64,000 bases of DNA, from positions 1 through 64,000 of the forward strand of contig JARLIK010000002.1 in the NCBI GenBank assembly GCA_031291755.1. Direction: 5' to 3'. The first letter of the stretch is position 1. Each line of letters begins with the position of its first letter. A program made the position numbers and the translations under genes. Below are positions 29,450 through 39,349 of this stretch, piece by piece. The notes under the pieces were generated by a model. It was not told the origin of the DNA. It searched no databases and was given only the letters and a program-made list of their open reading frames with translations. The stretch comes from Acidocella sp. (GTDB lineage: Bacteria; Pseudomonadota; Alphaproteobacteria; Acetobacterales; Acetobacteraceae).

Positions 29450-30322
29450 TTAAGGAGCTGTCCCCAGTAATGCCGACAGCGACAACCCGGGTTTCTTGAG
29501 ATTGCTTGCGACAGAGTCGGTCTCGGTTCTGACGCTGGCATTGTAATCATCAGGCGGCATGCCGGCGGGAAGATGCTGGGTGAGTACAAAATCCGGGCGG
29601 GGTTGCGTGTCGATATACAAGGCCACGTCAAAAGCGTCCTTGTCGCTTAGGTGGGCATTGCCCAGCGGCATGTTGCCTTTCACCCATTCCGCGAGCTTGG
29701 GCACATTGGCCAGACCCGCGCCGGCATTATAGCTGTTCGGGCCCCACACCGGCGGGAAGGTGCCTGGTATGCCCGCCCCTTGTGCGCCATGGCAGGCGGC
29801 GCAATCGGTTTTGTAAACCGCGGTGCCGGCTACAACATCAGCGTGGGTGGCAGCCTTGAGCATTGCGGGGAAAGGGCTTGGCTCAGCGGCAGACGCTGGG
29901 GCTAATATCGCCTTGCCCTGGTCGAGCCAACTGATATAGGCGGTCATGTCGACAACCAGCTTGCTATCGGTGCTCGGGCGCATGCCGTTCATGCTGCGCA
30001 TGAAGCAGTTGGCAATCCGGTCCTCAAGGGTGATCACAGCGCCCTCGCGCGGGGAGAAGGAGGGGAATTTGGTGGCGGTTTTAAGCAAATTGCCTGGATG
30101 ATCGTTGTTGCCGCCGTCAGTGTGGCAACTGTTGCACGTCAACCCATTGCCAACATTACCTTTGGACTCAGGGTCGGTAGTGGTGTTCATGATGGTGTCG
30201 TAGCCGCGTTGAACCGACTGTCCAAACGGCCCCGGCGGTAAATTTTGTAGCGGCGTGGCGCTGGCATGCGCCGAACCCGCAACAACAGTTAGTGCGATTA
30301 CTGTAACTATAAAATTTTTCAT
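29450..30322 (-). CDS. Dihaem c-type cytochrome, TsdA-like (thiosulfate dehydrogenase family)
   Basis: This exported 290-residue protein has a signal peptide (residues 1-20) and two haem-c motifs: CNSCH (63-67) and CAACH (174-178). The segment NCFMRSMNGM after the first haem carries the Cys (106) that TsdA enzymes use as an axial haem ligand. That points to thiosulfate dehydrogenase/tetrathionate reductase activity in the periplasm. It is monocistronic and convergent with argG. A generic dihaem cytochrome cannot be excluded. Confidence 0.8.
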   Translation of the reverse strand: MKNFIVTVIALTVVAGSAHASATPLQNLPPGPFGQSVQRGYDTIMNTTTDPESKGNVGNGLTCNSCHTDGGNNDHPGNLLKTATKFPSFSPREGAVITLEDRIANCFMRSMNGMRPSTDSKLVVDMTAYISWLDQGKAILAPASAAEPSPFPAMLKAATHADVVAGTAVYKTDCAACHGAQGAGIPGTFPPVWGPNSYNAGAGLANVPKLAEWVKGNMPLGNAHLSDKDAFDVALYIDTQPRPDFVLTQHLPAGMPPDDYNASVRTETDSVASNLKKPGLSLSALLGTAP

Positions 30323-30631
30323 GTGGCCTCCGTTGCGCTTTTATTCCCTTTCGCTCGTCAAAACAAGAAAGCTTTCTAAAATTGCTGTGCAATTCAGAAT
30401 TATTTGCATTTACATTAATTTATCATGGACCAATTCCTGCCAGCCAGATGAGCGTACCTTCATGGTCCCTCCTGGCTTTGCAGTATCGGAATTTGGTGCA
30501 TTCCGTCGTAAAACGATCAGTAATGACGGATAGATAGGTAGGGCGGATAAGCGTAGCGACGCAATCCATCTTTTGCGGTCTAGGTGAGGAAGATGGATTG
30601 CCACGGCCGCGTTGCGGCCTCGTAATGACGG
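30323..30631. repeat. Gene-free stretch with an imperfect palindromic repeat
   Basis: The upstream part (30323-30520) is AT-rich and probably holds the cytochrome promoter, but I could not place it. The rest is a palindromic repeat: GCAATCCATCTT (30561-30572) and AAGATGGATTGC (30590-30601) form 12 bp arms. Near-identical GTAATGACGG(A/T)TAG copies flank it at about 30520 and 30621. Its end runs into the stop codon of the APC permease. Confidence 0.6.
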
Positions 30632-32197
30632 TTAGGTGTGGATATGGCCGTGGTCGTGGAAATGCGCTCTGGCCTCCACCGGGTCGGGCATCGCGGCTTC
30701 GCGGGCCAGGGCGATGATGATCAGGCTGAACACCACCAGCAATACCGAAGGTACCCAGCCGGTGCCGCCGAACACCGTGATCGCCCACAGCCCGCCGAAG
30801 TATGGCGCGAACCACCAGGCGCCGCGCCATTCGAGGTGGGCAAGTGTGCGGCGGGTCGCAAACTGGTAGGCGCAGTATATAACAAACGCGATGCCCAGCC
30901 CGCCAAACAAGTGATTGGCCACACTCGCCCCCGCCCAGAACACCACGAAATTTGCCACCATGAACGCCAGCGTTGCGAACACCGGCGCGTAGGCCAGCCG
31001 GAAGGGCCGTGGAAATTCCACTTCGGGCAAGATTTTACGGAATGATATCAGCACCAGCGGTCCCACCCCGTAGGCCAGCACGCCGATGGAGGAGAGATAC
31101 GTTACCAGCAGTCGCCATGAGGGCAGTGGGGCCAGAAACAACAGCCCCACCACAAAGCTGAGAACCAGGCTGCTCACCGGCACCCCGGCGCGGGAGAGCG
31201 TGGCAAAATGCCGGGTGAGGTAGCCTTCCTGCGCGCTGGCGTAGATCACCCGCGCCGCCGTGGTGCTGTAAATAATGCCGGTGCCGGCGGGGGAGATGGC
31301 AGCGTCTGCGTACAGAAGCACCGCCAGCCAACTTAGCCCCAGCAGGCTGGCCAGCCCGGCAAACGGCCCCGAAATACCGGGGAAGTTAACGTGGCTCCAG
31401 CCGTGGGCGAGGTCGGCGGGGTCGAGGGCGCCGATGAAAGCTACTTGCAGCCCAGCATATAGCAACACGCAAAATAACACCGAGCCGACGATGGCGAAGG
31501 GCAGGTTATGCTTGGGGTCAGATGATTCACCCGCCAGCTCAATGGCCTGACGGAAACCCAGATAGGTGAAGATAATCCCGGCCCCCGAAACCGCGCCGAA
31601 CATCCCGTTCACCCCGGCGGGGGCAAAGCCGAATTGGGTGAAGTTAGCGGCGCGGAAATGCACCAGCATCAGCGCCACTACGGTGAGGGCAGGCACCGCC
31701 AGCTTCCACCAGGTAATGGCGTTATTCACCGCCAGCACCAGCCGGATGGCCAGCAGATTGATGACGATGAACAGCGCCATCAACGCCGCCGCCGCCGCCA
31801 TGCCGGGCAAAGTGAGCACCCCGGTCTCGGGCACCACCAGGCCGGGCAGGTAGTTATTGGTATAGGACACCACCGCCACCGCCTCGACAGGCGCCACCGA
31901 CACATAGGCCAGAAAATTAACCCAGCTCATGATTTGGGCGGCCAGATGGCCATGGCAGAGTTTGGGAAACACGATCACGGCGCCGGGTTTGGGGAACATG
32001 GTGGTGAGTTCGGCATACACGAACGCCAGCAGCAACACTGCCGCCCCACCGATGAACCAGGAGATGATGGAAGCCGGCCCGGCTATTTTGGCGGCGTTCA
32101 TGGCGCTGAACAGCCAGCCCGAGCCGATCATGCCGCCTAAGCTGGCAAATAGCAGCCCAAACTTGCCGGCGTCCCGTCGTAACCCGCTTGTCGGCAA
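30632..32197 (-). CDS. APC-superfamily amino-acid permease
   Basis: This inner-membrane permease has about 12-14 hydrophobic segments and the APC start pattern GLLFASLGGMIGSGWLFSA, with many central membrane motifs. No ATG works. TTG 32197 has AGGAG 7 nt upstream, so I use it (521 aa). TTG 32215 in the track is the alternative. The substrate is likely an amino acid or amine. Its stop lies inside a short repeat. Confidence 0.88.
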   Translation of the reverse strand: MPTSGLRRDAGKFGLLFASLGGMIGSGWLFSAMNAAKIAGPASIISWFIGGAAVLLLAFVYAELTTMFPKPGAVIVFPKLCHGHLAAQIMSWVNFLAYVSVAPVEAVAVVSYTNNYLPGLVVPETGVLTLPGMAAAAALMALFIVINLLAIRLVLAVNNAITWWKLAVPALTVVALMLVHFRAANFTQFGFAPAGVNGMFGAVSGAGIIFTYLGFRQAIELAGESSDPKHNLPFAIVGSVLFCVLLYAGLQVAFIGALDPADLAHGWSHVNFPGISGPFAGLASLLGLSWLAVLLYADAAISPAGTGIIYSTTAARVIYASAQEGYLTRHFATLSRAGVPVSSLVLSFVVGLLFLAPLPSWRLLVTYLSSIGVLAYGVGPLVLISFRKILPEVEFPRPFRLAYAPVFATLAFMVANFVVFWAGASVANHLFGGLGIAFVIYCAYQFATRRTLAHLEWRGAWWFAPYFGGLWAITVFGGTGWVPSVLLVVFSLIIIALAREAAMPDPVEARAHFHDHGHIHT

Positions 32198-32277
32198 TGC
32201 CCCGCTCCTGTTCAATATATGTTTGACGTCAGCGCATGAGCGCTTACATCAGATAGTGATTAAGGAGCCCAAATTTG

Positions 32278-34092
32278 ATGCGCGATTCAGGACAAGCCTA
32301 TCTGCCCGAAGGTATGGGGGGCAGCGCCGAAATACCAGCCTGGGATTTGAGCGACCTTTACGCATCCGCCACCGACCCGTGCATCACCACCGATCTGGCC
32401 ACGATTGAGCACGAGGCCGAGGCGTTCGAGGCGCGCTACAAGGGGAACATTGCCACCCTTTCAGGCGCTGAACTGGGTGCCGCGATTGCCGCTTACGAGC
32501 ATATCGAGGAACGACTGGGCCGGGTGCTCTCGTACGCGCAACTGCTGTTTGCCGCCGATTCCACCGACCCCGCTTGCGGTAAATTTTACCAGACAATGAG
32601 CGAGCGCGGCACCACCATCAACACATTTTTGCTGTTCTTCACGCTTGAGATCAACCGCATTGCCGAGATCGATCTGGCAGTGAAATTGCAGGACCCAGCG
32701 CTGGCGCATTACGCTTCATGGCTGCGGGATTTGCGAGTGTTTCTGCCGCATCAGCTTTCCGATGAGCTTGAGAAAATACTGCTCGAAAAGGACATGACGG
32801 GTCATTCCGCCTGGAGCCGGCTGTTTGATGAAACCACCGCGGGCATGCGGATTGCTCTGCGCGGTGAAGACCTCACATTGTCGGCGGTGTTAAACAAACT
32901 TTCCGATCCCTCACGCGAAATTCGTGAAGCTGCCGGCAAGGCGATTGGCGAGGCGATTGGAAAGCAGGAGAAGTTATTTTCCCTCATCACCAACACGCTC
33001 GCCAAAGATAAAGAGATCGACGATAAATGGCGGCATTATCCAAAGCCTTCGAGTTATCGTAACCGCTCGAACATGGTGGAGGATGAGGTGGTGGATGCGC
33101 TGTCCGCTGCCGTGGTGTCCTCGTATGGTAAGCTGTCGCATCGCTATTACGCCATGAAGGCCAAGTGGCTGGGGCTGGAGAAGCTCGAATATTGGGATCG
33201 TAATGCACCGTTGCCGGATGATGGCGACAAGGTAATTTCATGGCCGGAAGCCAAAGCCTATGTGCTGGATGCATACGGCGCCTTTACGCCGGAACTGGCC
33301 GCCACAGCCAGGCCGTTTTTCGAGAAGAACTGGATTGATGCGGCGTTACGTCCGGGCAAATCCGGTGGGGCATTTGCGCACCCTACTGTGCCGTCGGCGC
33401 ATCCGTTTGTGCTGATGAATTTCCATGGCCGCACGCGCGATGTGATGACGCTGGCGCATGAGTTGGGGCATGGCGTGCATCAGGTGCTGGCGGCGAAGCA
33501 GGGCTATTTAATGTCCGGCACGCCGTTAACATTGGCTGAAACCGCCAGCGTGTTTGGCGAGATGCTGACGTTCAGATCACTTCTCGATAATGAGACCGAT
33601 CCGCGCCGGAGAAAAATAATGCTGGCGCAAAAGGTTGAGGACATGCTGAACACGGTGGTCCGGCAGATTGCGTTTTATCAGTTCGAGAAAAAAATCCACG
33701 ATGAGCGCCGGCACGGCGAAATTCTGCCCGAGCGCATTGGTGAAATCTGGCTGGAAGTGCAGACCGAAAGCCTGGGCCCAGCCTTCAACTTCACCGAAGA
33801 GTACCGGATGTTCTGGGCCTATGTGCCGCATTTCATTCACTCACCGTTTTATGTGTATGCTTATGCGTTTGGTGATTGTTTGGTGAACGCGCTGTATGCC
33901 GTTTACACCGAGCAAAAAACTGCCGGGAAGGCCGCTGAATTCACCGGAAAATATCTCACCATGTTGCGGGCCGGTGGTACGTTGCGCCACCAGGAGCTGC
34001 TGGCACCGTTCGGGCTGGACGCCACTGAACCGGAGTTCTGGCAGAAGGGCCTGGATGTGATTTCAGGGTTTATTGACGAGTTGGCAGCGTAA
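32278..34092 (+). CDS. pepF: Oligoendopeptidase F (M3 family)
   Basis: This cytoplasmic zinc metallopeptidase breaks down oligopeptides. The zinc motif HELGH appears in LAHELGHGVHQVL near residue 400, followed by the third-ligand Glu in TLAETASVFGEML. ATG 32278 with TAAGGAG 10 nt upstream gives 604 aa, which is typical. The ABC1 kinase gene begins 1 bp after its stop. Confidence 0.94.
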   Translation: MRDSGQAYLPEGMGGSAEIPAWDLSDLYASATDPCITTDLATIEHEAEAFEARYKGNIATLSGAELGAAIAAYEHIEERLGRVLSYAQLLFAADSTDPACGKFYQTMSERGTTINTFLLFFTLEINRIAEIDLAVKLQDPALAHYASWLRDLRVFLPHQLSDELEKILLEKDMTGHSAWSRLFDETTAGMRIALRGEDLTLSAVLNKLSDPSREIREAAGKAIGEAIGKQEKLFSLITNTLAKDKEIDDKWRHYPKPSSYRNRSNMVEDEVVDALSAAVVSSYGKLSHRYYAMKAKWLGLEKLEYWDRNAPLPDDGDKVISWPEAKAYVLDAYGAFTPELAATARPFFEKNWIDAALRPGKSGGAFAHPTVPSAHPFVLMNFHGRTRDVMTLAHELGHGVHQVLAAKQGYLMSGTPLTLAETASVFGEMLTFRSLLDNETDPRRRKIMLAQKVEDMLNTVVRQIAFYQFEKKIHDERRHGEILPERIGEIWLEVQTESLGPAFNFTEEYRMFWAYVPHFIHSPFYVYAYAFGDCLVNALYAVYTEQKTAGKAAEFTGKYLTMLRAGGTLRHQELLAPFGLDATEPEFWQKGLDVISGFIDELAA

Positions 34093-34093
34093 T

Positions 34094-35446
34094 ATGGTTG
34101 ATCGTGATGGCGGGAGTATGTTTGGTGAAATCCGCCGTCTGGCGCGCACCTCGGGCGCGGTAGGTGGAATCGCGGCACGGATTACCGGCGAGCGCGTGTT
34201 TGGGATCAAAACCAATCAAGCCAAGCACGCCGAGGATTTGAAGGCGATTCTGGGAGGGCTAAAAGGCCCGATGATGAAGGTGGCGCAGTTCCTCTCCACC
34301 ATCCCAGACGCATTGCCGCCGGAATATGCCGCACAGTTGGCGGAATTGCAGGCTAATGCGCCGCCGATGGGCTGGGCGTTTGTGCGCCGCCGGATGACGG
34401 GCGAACTGGGGCCGAATTGGGAGAAAAAATTTCAGAAATTTGGCCATGAGGCCGCTGCCGCCGCCAGCTTAGGTCAAGTGCATCGCGCCACCTTGCTGGA
34501 TGGCACGGAAGTGGCTTGCAAGCTGCAATACCCCGATATGCCGAGCACGGTGGAAGCAGATCTCCGGCAGATCAAAATGGCGATGGCGGTATATCGCCGG
34601 ATGGATAACGCCATCATCCAGGATGATATCTACGAGGAACTGGTTGAGCGGTTGCGTGAGGAGCTGGATTACAACCGCGAAGCCGCGCAGATGCGCTTGT
34701 ATCGCGACATGCTGGCCGGCGTGCCAGATGTGAATGTGCCCGAGCCGGTGCCCGATTACACCACCACCCGGCTGATCACGATGAAATGGCTGAACGGCAC
34801 CGGGCTGAGTGCCTGGCTGGCCACCAACCCCTCGCAGGAGTCCCGTAATCGGCTTGCCACCGCGTTATTCAGGGCATGGTACAAGCCGTTTTACCGCTAT
34901 GGCGTGATTCATGGTGACCCGCATCTGGGCAATTATCAGGTCAACCCGGATGGCGAGCTGAATTTGCTCGATTATGGCTCGATCCGGGTGTTTCGGGGTA
35001 AATTCGTGACCGGCGTGCTGGAACTCTATGCCGCGGTGCGTGACGATGACGAGGCGCGTGCGGCGCATGCCTATGATATCTGGGGCTTCAAGGGTGTCAC
35101 CAGCGAGCAGGTGCATGTGCTGAATGATTGGGCGCGGTTTATCTATGAGCCGCTGGTGCAGGACCGGGTGCGGCCGATCCAGGAAAATGGCGACACGCAA
35201 TTTGGCCGCTCGGTTGCCGAGAAGGTGCATGCCGGGTTGCAGCGCACCGGCGGGGTGCGTCCGCCGCGGGAGTTCGTGCTGATGGACCGCTCCGCGATAG
35301 GATTGGGAAGTGTTTTTTTGCGGCTGCAGGCCGAGCTCAATTGGAGCCGGTTGTTTCACGAGACAGTGGCGGAGTTTGACGAGGCGGAACTTGAAGCCCG
35401 CCAGACCGAGGCGCTGGCTGCGGCGGGCGTACCGGTTACAGTTTAG
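34094..35446 (+). CDS. ABC1/AarF/UbiB-family atypical kinase
   Basis: This atypical protein-kinase-like ATPase belongs to the AarF/UbiB family linked to ubiquinone synthesis or quinone-lipid handling. It shows the KxGQ-like segment MMKVAQFLS, the AAAS-type loop AAAASLGQVHRA, the catalytic HGDPHLGNY and the metal motif DYGS (usually DFG). The 450 residues lack an obvious C-terminal transmembrane pair, unlike UbiB. It may be the ADCK/COQ8-like branch. It is probably cotranscribed with pepF. Confidence 0.88.
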   Translation: MVDRDGGSMFGEIRRLARTSGAVGGIAARITGERVFGIKTNQAKHAEDLKAILGGLKGPMMKVAQFLSTIPDALPPEYAAQLAELQANAPPMGWAFVRRRMTGELGPNWEKKFQKFGHEAAAAASLGQVHRATLLDGTEVACKLQYPDMPSTVEADLRQIKMAMAVYRRMDNAIIQDDIYEELVERLREELDYNREAAQMRLYRDMLAGVPDVNVPEPVPDYTTTRLITMKWLNGTGLSAWLATNPSQESRNRLATALFRAWYKPFYRYGVIHGDPHLGNYQVNPDGELNLLDYGSIRVFRGKFVTGVLELYAAVRDDDEARAAHAYDIWGFKGVTSEQVHVLNDWARFIYEPLVQDRVRPIQENGDTQFGRSVAEKVHAGLQRTGGVRPPREFVLMDRSAIGLGSVFLRLQAELNWSRLFHETVAEFDEAELEARQTEALAAAGVPVTV

Positions 35447-35515
35447 CCGTGGTATTGCTTTCATCGGCGTTACCGCTTAGGCGCGTTATGTAACGCTTGG
35501 AGAACCATTGGACTT

Positions 35516-36214
35516 ATGTCGATTTTTAAAAACGGCGGGCGGGAAGGGATTACGGCCCGTCTTTACCGGAAATGGCTCCATAAATTTTATGCGAACGATC
35601 TTTGGCTGGATTTGCGGCTGCACGCCAAGCGGGAAGCTGTTGAATATATCATCGCCAATATGCCGGAAGCGATGGTGCTGCCGGACCGCTTCGATCTGCT
35701 GAAATTTGCGCTTGACCGGGCCCCGGCGCAGGGGTTGGTGGTTGAATTTGGCGTCGAAAAAGGCGCCTCTCTGCGGCATCTAGCGGCCAATACTTTGCGT
35801 GTCGTGCATGGGTTTGACAGTTTCGAAGGTCTGCCGGGAGACTGGGGCGGTACCAAGGAAGCCGCCGGGGCGTTTTCCCTGCAGGGCAAATTGCCGAAAA
35901 TTCTGGGCAATTCGCAGCTTCACGTCGGCTGGTTCGACGCCACTTTGCCGGAGTTTCTGGCGACCCACCCGGAAGCCTGTGCCCTGATCCATGTGGATTG
36001 TGACATTTACACATCAACTGTCAGCATTTTCACGTTGCTGCGCGAGCGGATCAAGACCGGCACGGTGATTGTGTTCGATGAATATTTCAATTACCCCGGC
36101 TGGCGTGCCCATGAATATAAGGCATTCCAGGAGTTTATCGCCTTAACGGGTCATACTTACCGCTATATTGGCGTGGCCGCCGAGAAGGGCCATGTGGCGG
36201 TTATAATTACGTAA
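35516..36214 (+). CDS. TylF-like class I methyltransferase
   Basis: This 232-residue protein matches TylF/macrocin-O-methyltransferase-type proteins: VVEFGVEKGASLRHLA, GFDSFEGLPGDWGG, ALIHVDCDIYTSTVSIF and VIVFDEYFNYPGW. Members O-methylate sugars or other small molecules, often in surface-glycan gene sets. The substrate cannot be inferred here. It is monocistronic. Confidence 0.86.
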   Translation: MSIFKNGGREGITARLYRKWLHKFYANDLWLDLRLHAKREAVEYIIANMPEAMVLPDRFDLLKFALDRAPAQGLVVEFGVEKGASLRHLAANTLRVVHGFDSFEGLPGDWGGTKEAAGAFSLQGKLPKILGNSQLHVGWFDATLPEFLATHPEACALIHVDCDIYTSTVSIFTLLRERIKTGTVIVFDEYFNYPGWRAHEYKAFQEFIALTGHTYRYIGVAAEKGHVAVIIT

Positions 36215-36295
36215 GAATTACGGCCTTGCTTTCCGGTAATGGCTGAAACTATTGCATCTGTTGCGCTGCTCCATCATGGTGCGGGCAATTGCGCG

Positions 36296-36318
36296 ACCGG
36301 GCCGAAGGGCCGGTTTTA
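36296..36318 (+). terminator. Weak intrinsic terminator after the TylF-like gene
   Basis: ACCGG-G-CC / GG-G-CCGGT pairs into a 7-bp stem with one mismatch and a GAA loop, then TTTT. It lies between the methyltransferase and pntAA, only about 22 bp before the pntAA start, so it could also act as a leader hairpin. Confidence 0.4.
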
Positions 36319-36339
36319 ATGGCTTATGGGGATGGTTAA

Positions 36340-37479
36340 ATGCGTCTGGCGGTTTTGAAAGAACGTGCATCTGGTGAAGCCCGTGTGGCTGCGACACCGG
36401 ATACGGTCAAAAAATTAATAGCCCTGGGTTTGAGCGTTGCGGTGGAAGCCGGAGCTGGTCTGGAAGCGTCGATTTCCGATGCCGAATACAGCGCGGCCGG
36501 GGCTGAGATCGCCGCTGATCCTGCGGCGGCGCTGAAGGATGCTGGCATTTTGTTTGCCGTGCAGGCGCCCGGGCAGGATATTCGGGCCCTGATGCCCAAG
36601 GGCATTCTGCTGATCTGTACCATGAACACCTTTTCTGACCCTTCGCTGGTGCCAGCTTTGGCTGCCGCCGGGATTGACGGCGTGGCGATGGAGATGATGC
36701 CGCGCATTACCCGCGCACAGAGCATGGATGTGCTGTCCAGCCAGGCGAACCTCGCTGGCTACCGTGCGGTGATCGAAGCGGCGAACGCGTTTGCCCGCGG
36801 CTTCCCGATGATGATGACCGCTGCCGGGACCGTTCCTCCCGCCCGTGTGCTGGTGATTGGCGCTGGCGTGGCCGGCTTGCAGGCCATTGCTACCGCCCGC
36901 CGCCTGGGCGGCATTGTTTCGGGCACCGACGTGCGCCCGGCTGCCAAGGAAGAAATCCGCTCGCTCGGCGCGACGTATATTGGCGTGGACGATGAGGAAT
37001 CCGCCAAACAGACCGGCCCGTACGCCGGCCAGATGTCTGATGAATTCCGCAAGAAGCAGGCGGATTTGATGGCCGTGACCGTTGCGAAGAATGACATGGT
37101 AATCTGCACCGCGCTGGTGCAGGGCCGTAAGGCTCCCACCATCGTTACCGCCGACATGGTGGCCGCGATGAAGCCGGGTAGCGTGATTGTCGATCTGGCA
37201 GCGGATTCCGGCGGCAATTGTGCGGCTACCGTGCCGGGCGAGCTCATTGTTACTGAAAACGGTGTGCAGGTTTTGGGTTACCGCAATTGGCCGTCCCGCA
37301 TCGGCGTGGCCGCCAGCCAGTTGTACGCGCGCAATCTGCTGACATTCCTCACCACTTTCTGGGACAAAGAGACCAAGGCACCGAAGCTGGTGGAAACCGA
37401 TGACATTATCAAAGGCGTGCTGCTGACCAAGGGCGGGCAGATTGTTCACCCGAATTTTCAGCCGGCTGCTGCCGCGTAA
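36340..37479 (+). CDS. pntAA: NAD(P) transhydrogenase subunit alpha, domain I part (PntAA)
   Basis: This is the soluble NAD-binding subunit (domain I) of the proton-translocating transhydrogenase, which makes NADPH from NADH using proton-motive force. The N-terminus RLAVLKERASGEARVAATP and the nucleotide-binding GAGVAGLQAIATARRLGG with SGTDVRP are characteristic. At 379 residues it is the split form used by alphaproteobacteria. pntAB follows 15 bp downstream. Confidence 0.95.
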   Translation: MRLAVLKERASGEARVAATPDTVKKLIALGLSVAVEAGAGLEASISDAEYSAAGAEIAADPAAALKDAGILFAVQAPGQDIRALMPKGILLICTMNTFSDPSLVPALAAAGIDGVAMEMMPRITRAQSMDVLSSQANLAGYRAVIEAANAFARGFPMMMTAAGTVPPARVLVIGAGVAGLQAIATARRLGGIVSGTDVRPAAKEEIRSLGATYIGVDDEESAKQTGPYAGQMSDEFRKKQADLMAVTVAKNDMVICTALVQGRKAPTIVTADMVAAMKPGSVIVDLAADSGGNCAATVPGELIVTENGVQVLGYRNWPSRIGVAASQLYARNLLTFLTTFWDKETKAPKLVETDDIIKGVLLTKGGQIVHPNFQPAAAA

Positions 37480-37494
37480 TCAAGGAACCTGAAC

Positions 37495-37887
37495 ATGACC
37501 CCTACTGATCTTGCGAGCCAGGCGGCAGACCTCGCCCACCAGGCCTCCATTCTGGCTCAGAACGCTGCGGGCGTTGCGGCGATTGCTGCCCAGCACGCCC
37601 CACCGGCGGCGCCATTTGTGTATCTGTTCAGCATTTTCGTGCTGGCGATTTTTGTCGGCTATTATGTGGTCTGGAACGTCACCCCGGCGTTGCACTCACC
37701 TTTGATGGCGGTGACCAACGCGATTTCCTCGGTGATCATCGTGGGTGCCATGTTGGCAGCCGGGCTGCATGGTAATTTTGCCGCGCATAGCTTTGGCTTC
37801 CTGGCCGTGGTGCTGGTGAGTGTTAATATTTTCGGCGGCTTTGTGGTGACTAACCGCATGCTCTCGATGTTCCGCAAGAAGCAATAA
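37495..37887 (+). CDS. pntAB: NAD(P) transhydrogenase subunit alpha part 2 (PntAB)
   Basis: This short membrane subunit (130 aa) holds part of the proton channel (domain II). It has three hydrophobic segments and the pattern [21 protein letters not shown], typical of PntAB. It sits between pntAA and pntB with gaps of 15 and 13 bp, so the three subunits are made together. Confidence 0.94.
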   Translation: MTPTDLASQAADLAHQASILAQNAAGVAAIAAQHAPPAAPFVYLFSIFVLAIFVGYYVVWNVTPALHSPLMAVTNAISSVIIVGAMLAAGLHGNFAAHSFGFLAVVLVSVNIFGGFVVTNRMLSMFRKKQ

Positions 37888-37900
37888 GGCAAACGCCCAC

Positions 37901-39304
37901 ATGAACGAGTCATTTACTGCTTTTGCCTATCTGGTCGCCGCTGTCCTGTTCATTCTGGCGCTGCGCGGCCTGTCTCACCCATTAACATCCCGCCGCGGCA
38001 ACCAGATGGGTGTCGTTGGCATGGCCATCGCCATTGTTGCCACCCTTTTGCATGGCGGCATGTCGCTGGGTGGCGTGTTCATGATTGTGCTGGGGGTCGC
38101 CATTGGTGGTTCCATCGGTACGGTTGCGGCACTCCGGATTAAGATGACGGCGCTACCGCAGCTTGTTGCGGCCTTCCACTCATTGGTGGGTTTGGCGGCG
38201 GTGTTTGTGGCGGCATCCGCGCTGAATGCGCCGGAGAGCTTTGGCATTGGCTCGCCGGGCCATATTCACGTTGAGAGCCTGATTGAAATGTCGCTTGGGC
38301 TGGCGATTGGTGCCATCACCTTTACCGGTTCATTGATCGCGTTTGCCAAGTTGCAGGCGCTGATGAAGGGCACACCGATCACCTTCAAGGGCCAACACCA
38401 GATCAATCTGGGGCTTGGCATATTGCTGCTGGTGTTGATCGTGGCGTTCATCGTCTCGGGCGGCAGCCAGGTGGTGTTCTGGATGGTGGCGCTGCTGGCG
38501 CTCGCCATTGGCTTTTTGCTCATCATCCCGATCGGTGGTGCCGACATGCCCGTGGTGGTCTCGATGCTGAACTCCTATTCGGGCTGGGCGGCTTCGGGCA
38601 TTGGTTTCACCATTGGAAACCTGGCCTTGATCGTGACGGGTGCGCTGGTGGGCTCCTCGGGCGCCATTCTGTCCTACATTATGTGCAAGGGCATGAACCG
38701 CAGTATCTTCAACGTGATCTTGGGCGGGTTTGGTACCACTGGCGAGGCTGCTGTGGCGGGTCCGGCCGGCGACAAGGCGGTGAAGATCGGCTCGGCGGAA
38801 GATGCGGCGTTCATTATGAAGAATGCCTCGAAGGTTATCATCGTGCCGGGCTACGGCATGGCGGTGTCACAGGCCCAGCATGCGCTGCGCGAAATGGCTG
38901 ACACGCTGAAGAAAGATAATGTCGAGGTGAAATACGCCATTCATCCGGTGGCGGGCCGTATGCCGGGGCATATGAACGTGCTGCTGGCCGAAGCCAACGT
39001 GCCGTATGACGAGGTGTTCGAGCTTGAGCAGATCAACAACGAGTTCGCCACCGCTGACGTGGTGTATGTGATCGGCGCGAATGACGTGACCAACCCGGCA
39101 GCCAAGACCAACCCGGCCAGCCCGATTTTCGGGATGCCGATTCTGGAAGTCGACAAGGCCAAGACCGTGCTGTTTGTGAAGCGCTCGATGGCCTCAGGCT
39201 ATGCCGGTGTGGAGAACGAGCTGTTCTTCCGTGACAACACCATGATGCTGTTCGGTGATGCCAAGAAGATGACCGAAGAGATCGTGCAGGCGCTCAACCA
39301 CTAA
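37901..39304 (+). CDS. pntB: NAD(P) transhydrogenase subunit beta (PntB)
   Basis: PntB contains the remaining membrane helices (about residues 5-265) and the NADP-binding domain III (about 285-467). The latter shows VPGYGMAVSQAQHALREM, HPVAGRMPGHMNVLLAEA and GANDVTNPAAKT. The length of 467 residues is standard. A terminator follows. Confidence 0.96.
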   Translation: MNESFTAFAYLVAAVLFILALRGLSHPLTSRRGNQMGVVGMAIAIVATLLHGGMSLGGVFMIVLGVAIGGSIGTVAALRIKMTALPQLVAAFHSLVGLAAVFVAASALNAPESFGIGSPGHIHVESLIEMSLGLAIGAITFTGSLIAFAKLQALMKGTPITFKGQHQINLGLGILLLVLIVAFIVSGGSQVVFWMVALLALAIGFLLIIPIGGADMPVVVSMLNSYSGWAASGIGFTIGNLALIVTGALVGSSGAILSYIMCKGMNRSIFNVILGGFGTTGEAAVAGPAGDKAVKIGSAEDAAFIMKNASKVIIVPGYGMAVSQAQHALREMADTLKKDNVEVKYAIHPVAGRMPGHMNVLLAEANVPYDEVFELEQINNEFATADVVYVIGANDVTNPAAKTNPASPIFGMPILEVDKAKTVLFVKRSMASGYAGVENELFFRDNTMMLFGDAKKMTEEIVQALNH

Positions 39305-39318
39305 GCCGCCCAAGAATG

Positions 39319-39346
39319 AAAAGGCCCGGAATTTCCGGGCCTTTTT
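39319..39346 (+). terminator. Intrinsic terminator after pntB
   Basis: A 12-bp stem (AAAAGGCCCGGA / TCCGGGCCTTTT) with a 3-nt loop followed by T lies 15 bp after the pntB stop. It ends the pnt operon and, read the other way, also the small convergent gene. Confidence 0.9.
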
Positions 39347-39349
39347 GAT

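Noticed and set aside
36415-37449. 344-aa minus-strand ORF
   Set aside because: It is the shadow of pntAA; its translation is rich in His/Arg/Gly and shows no family motif.
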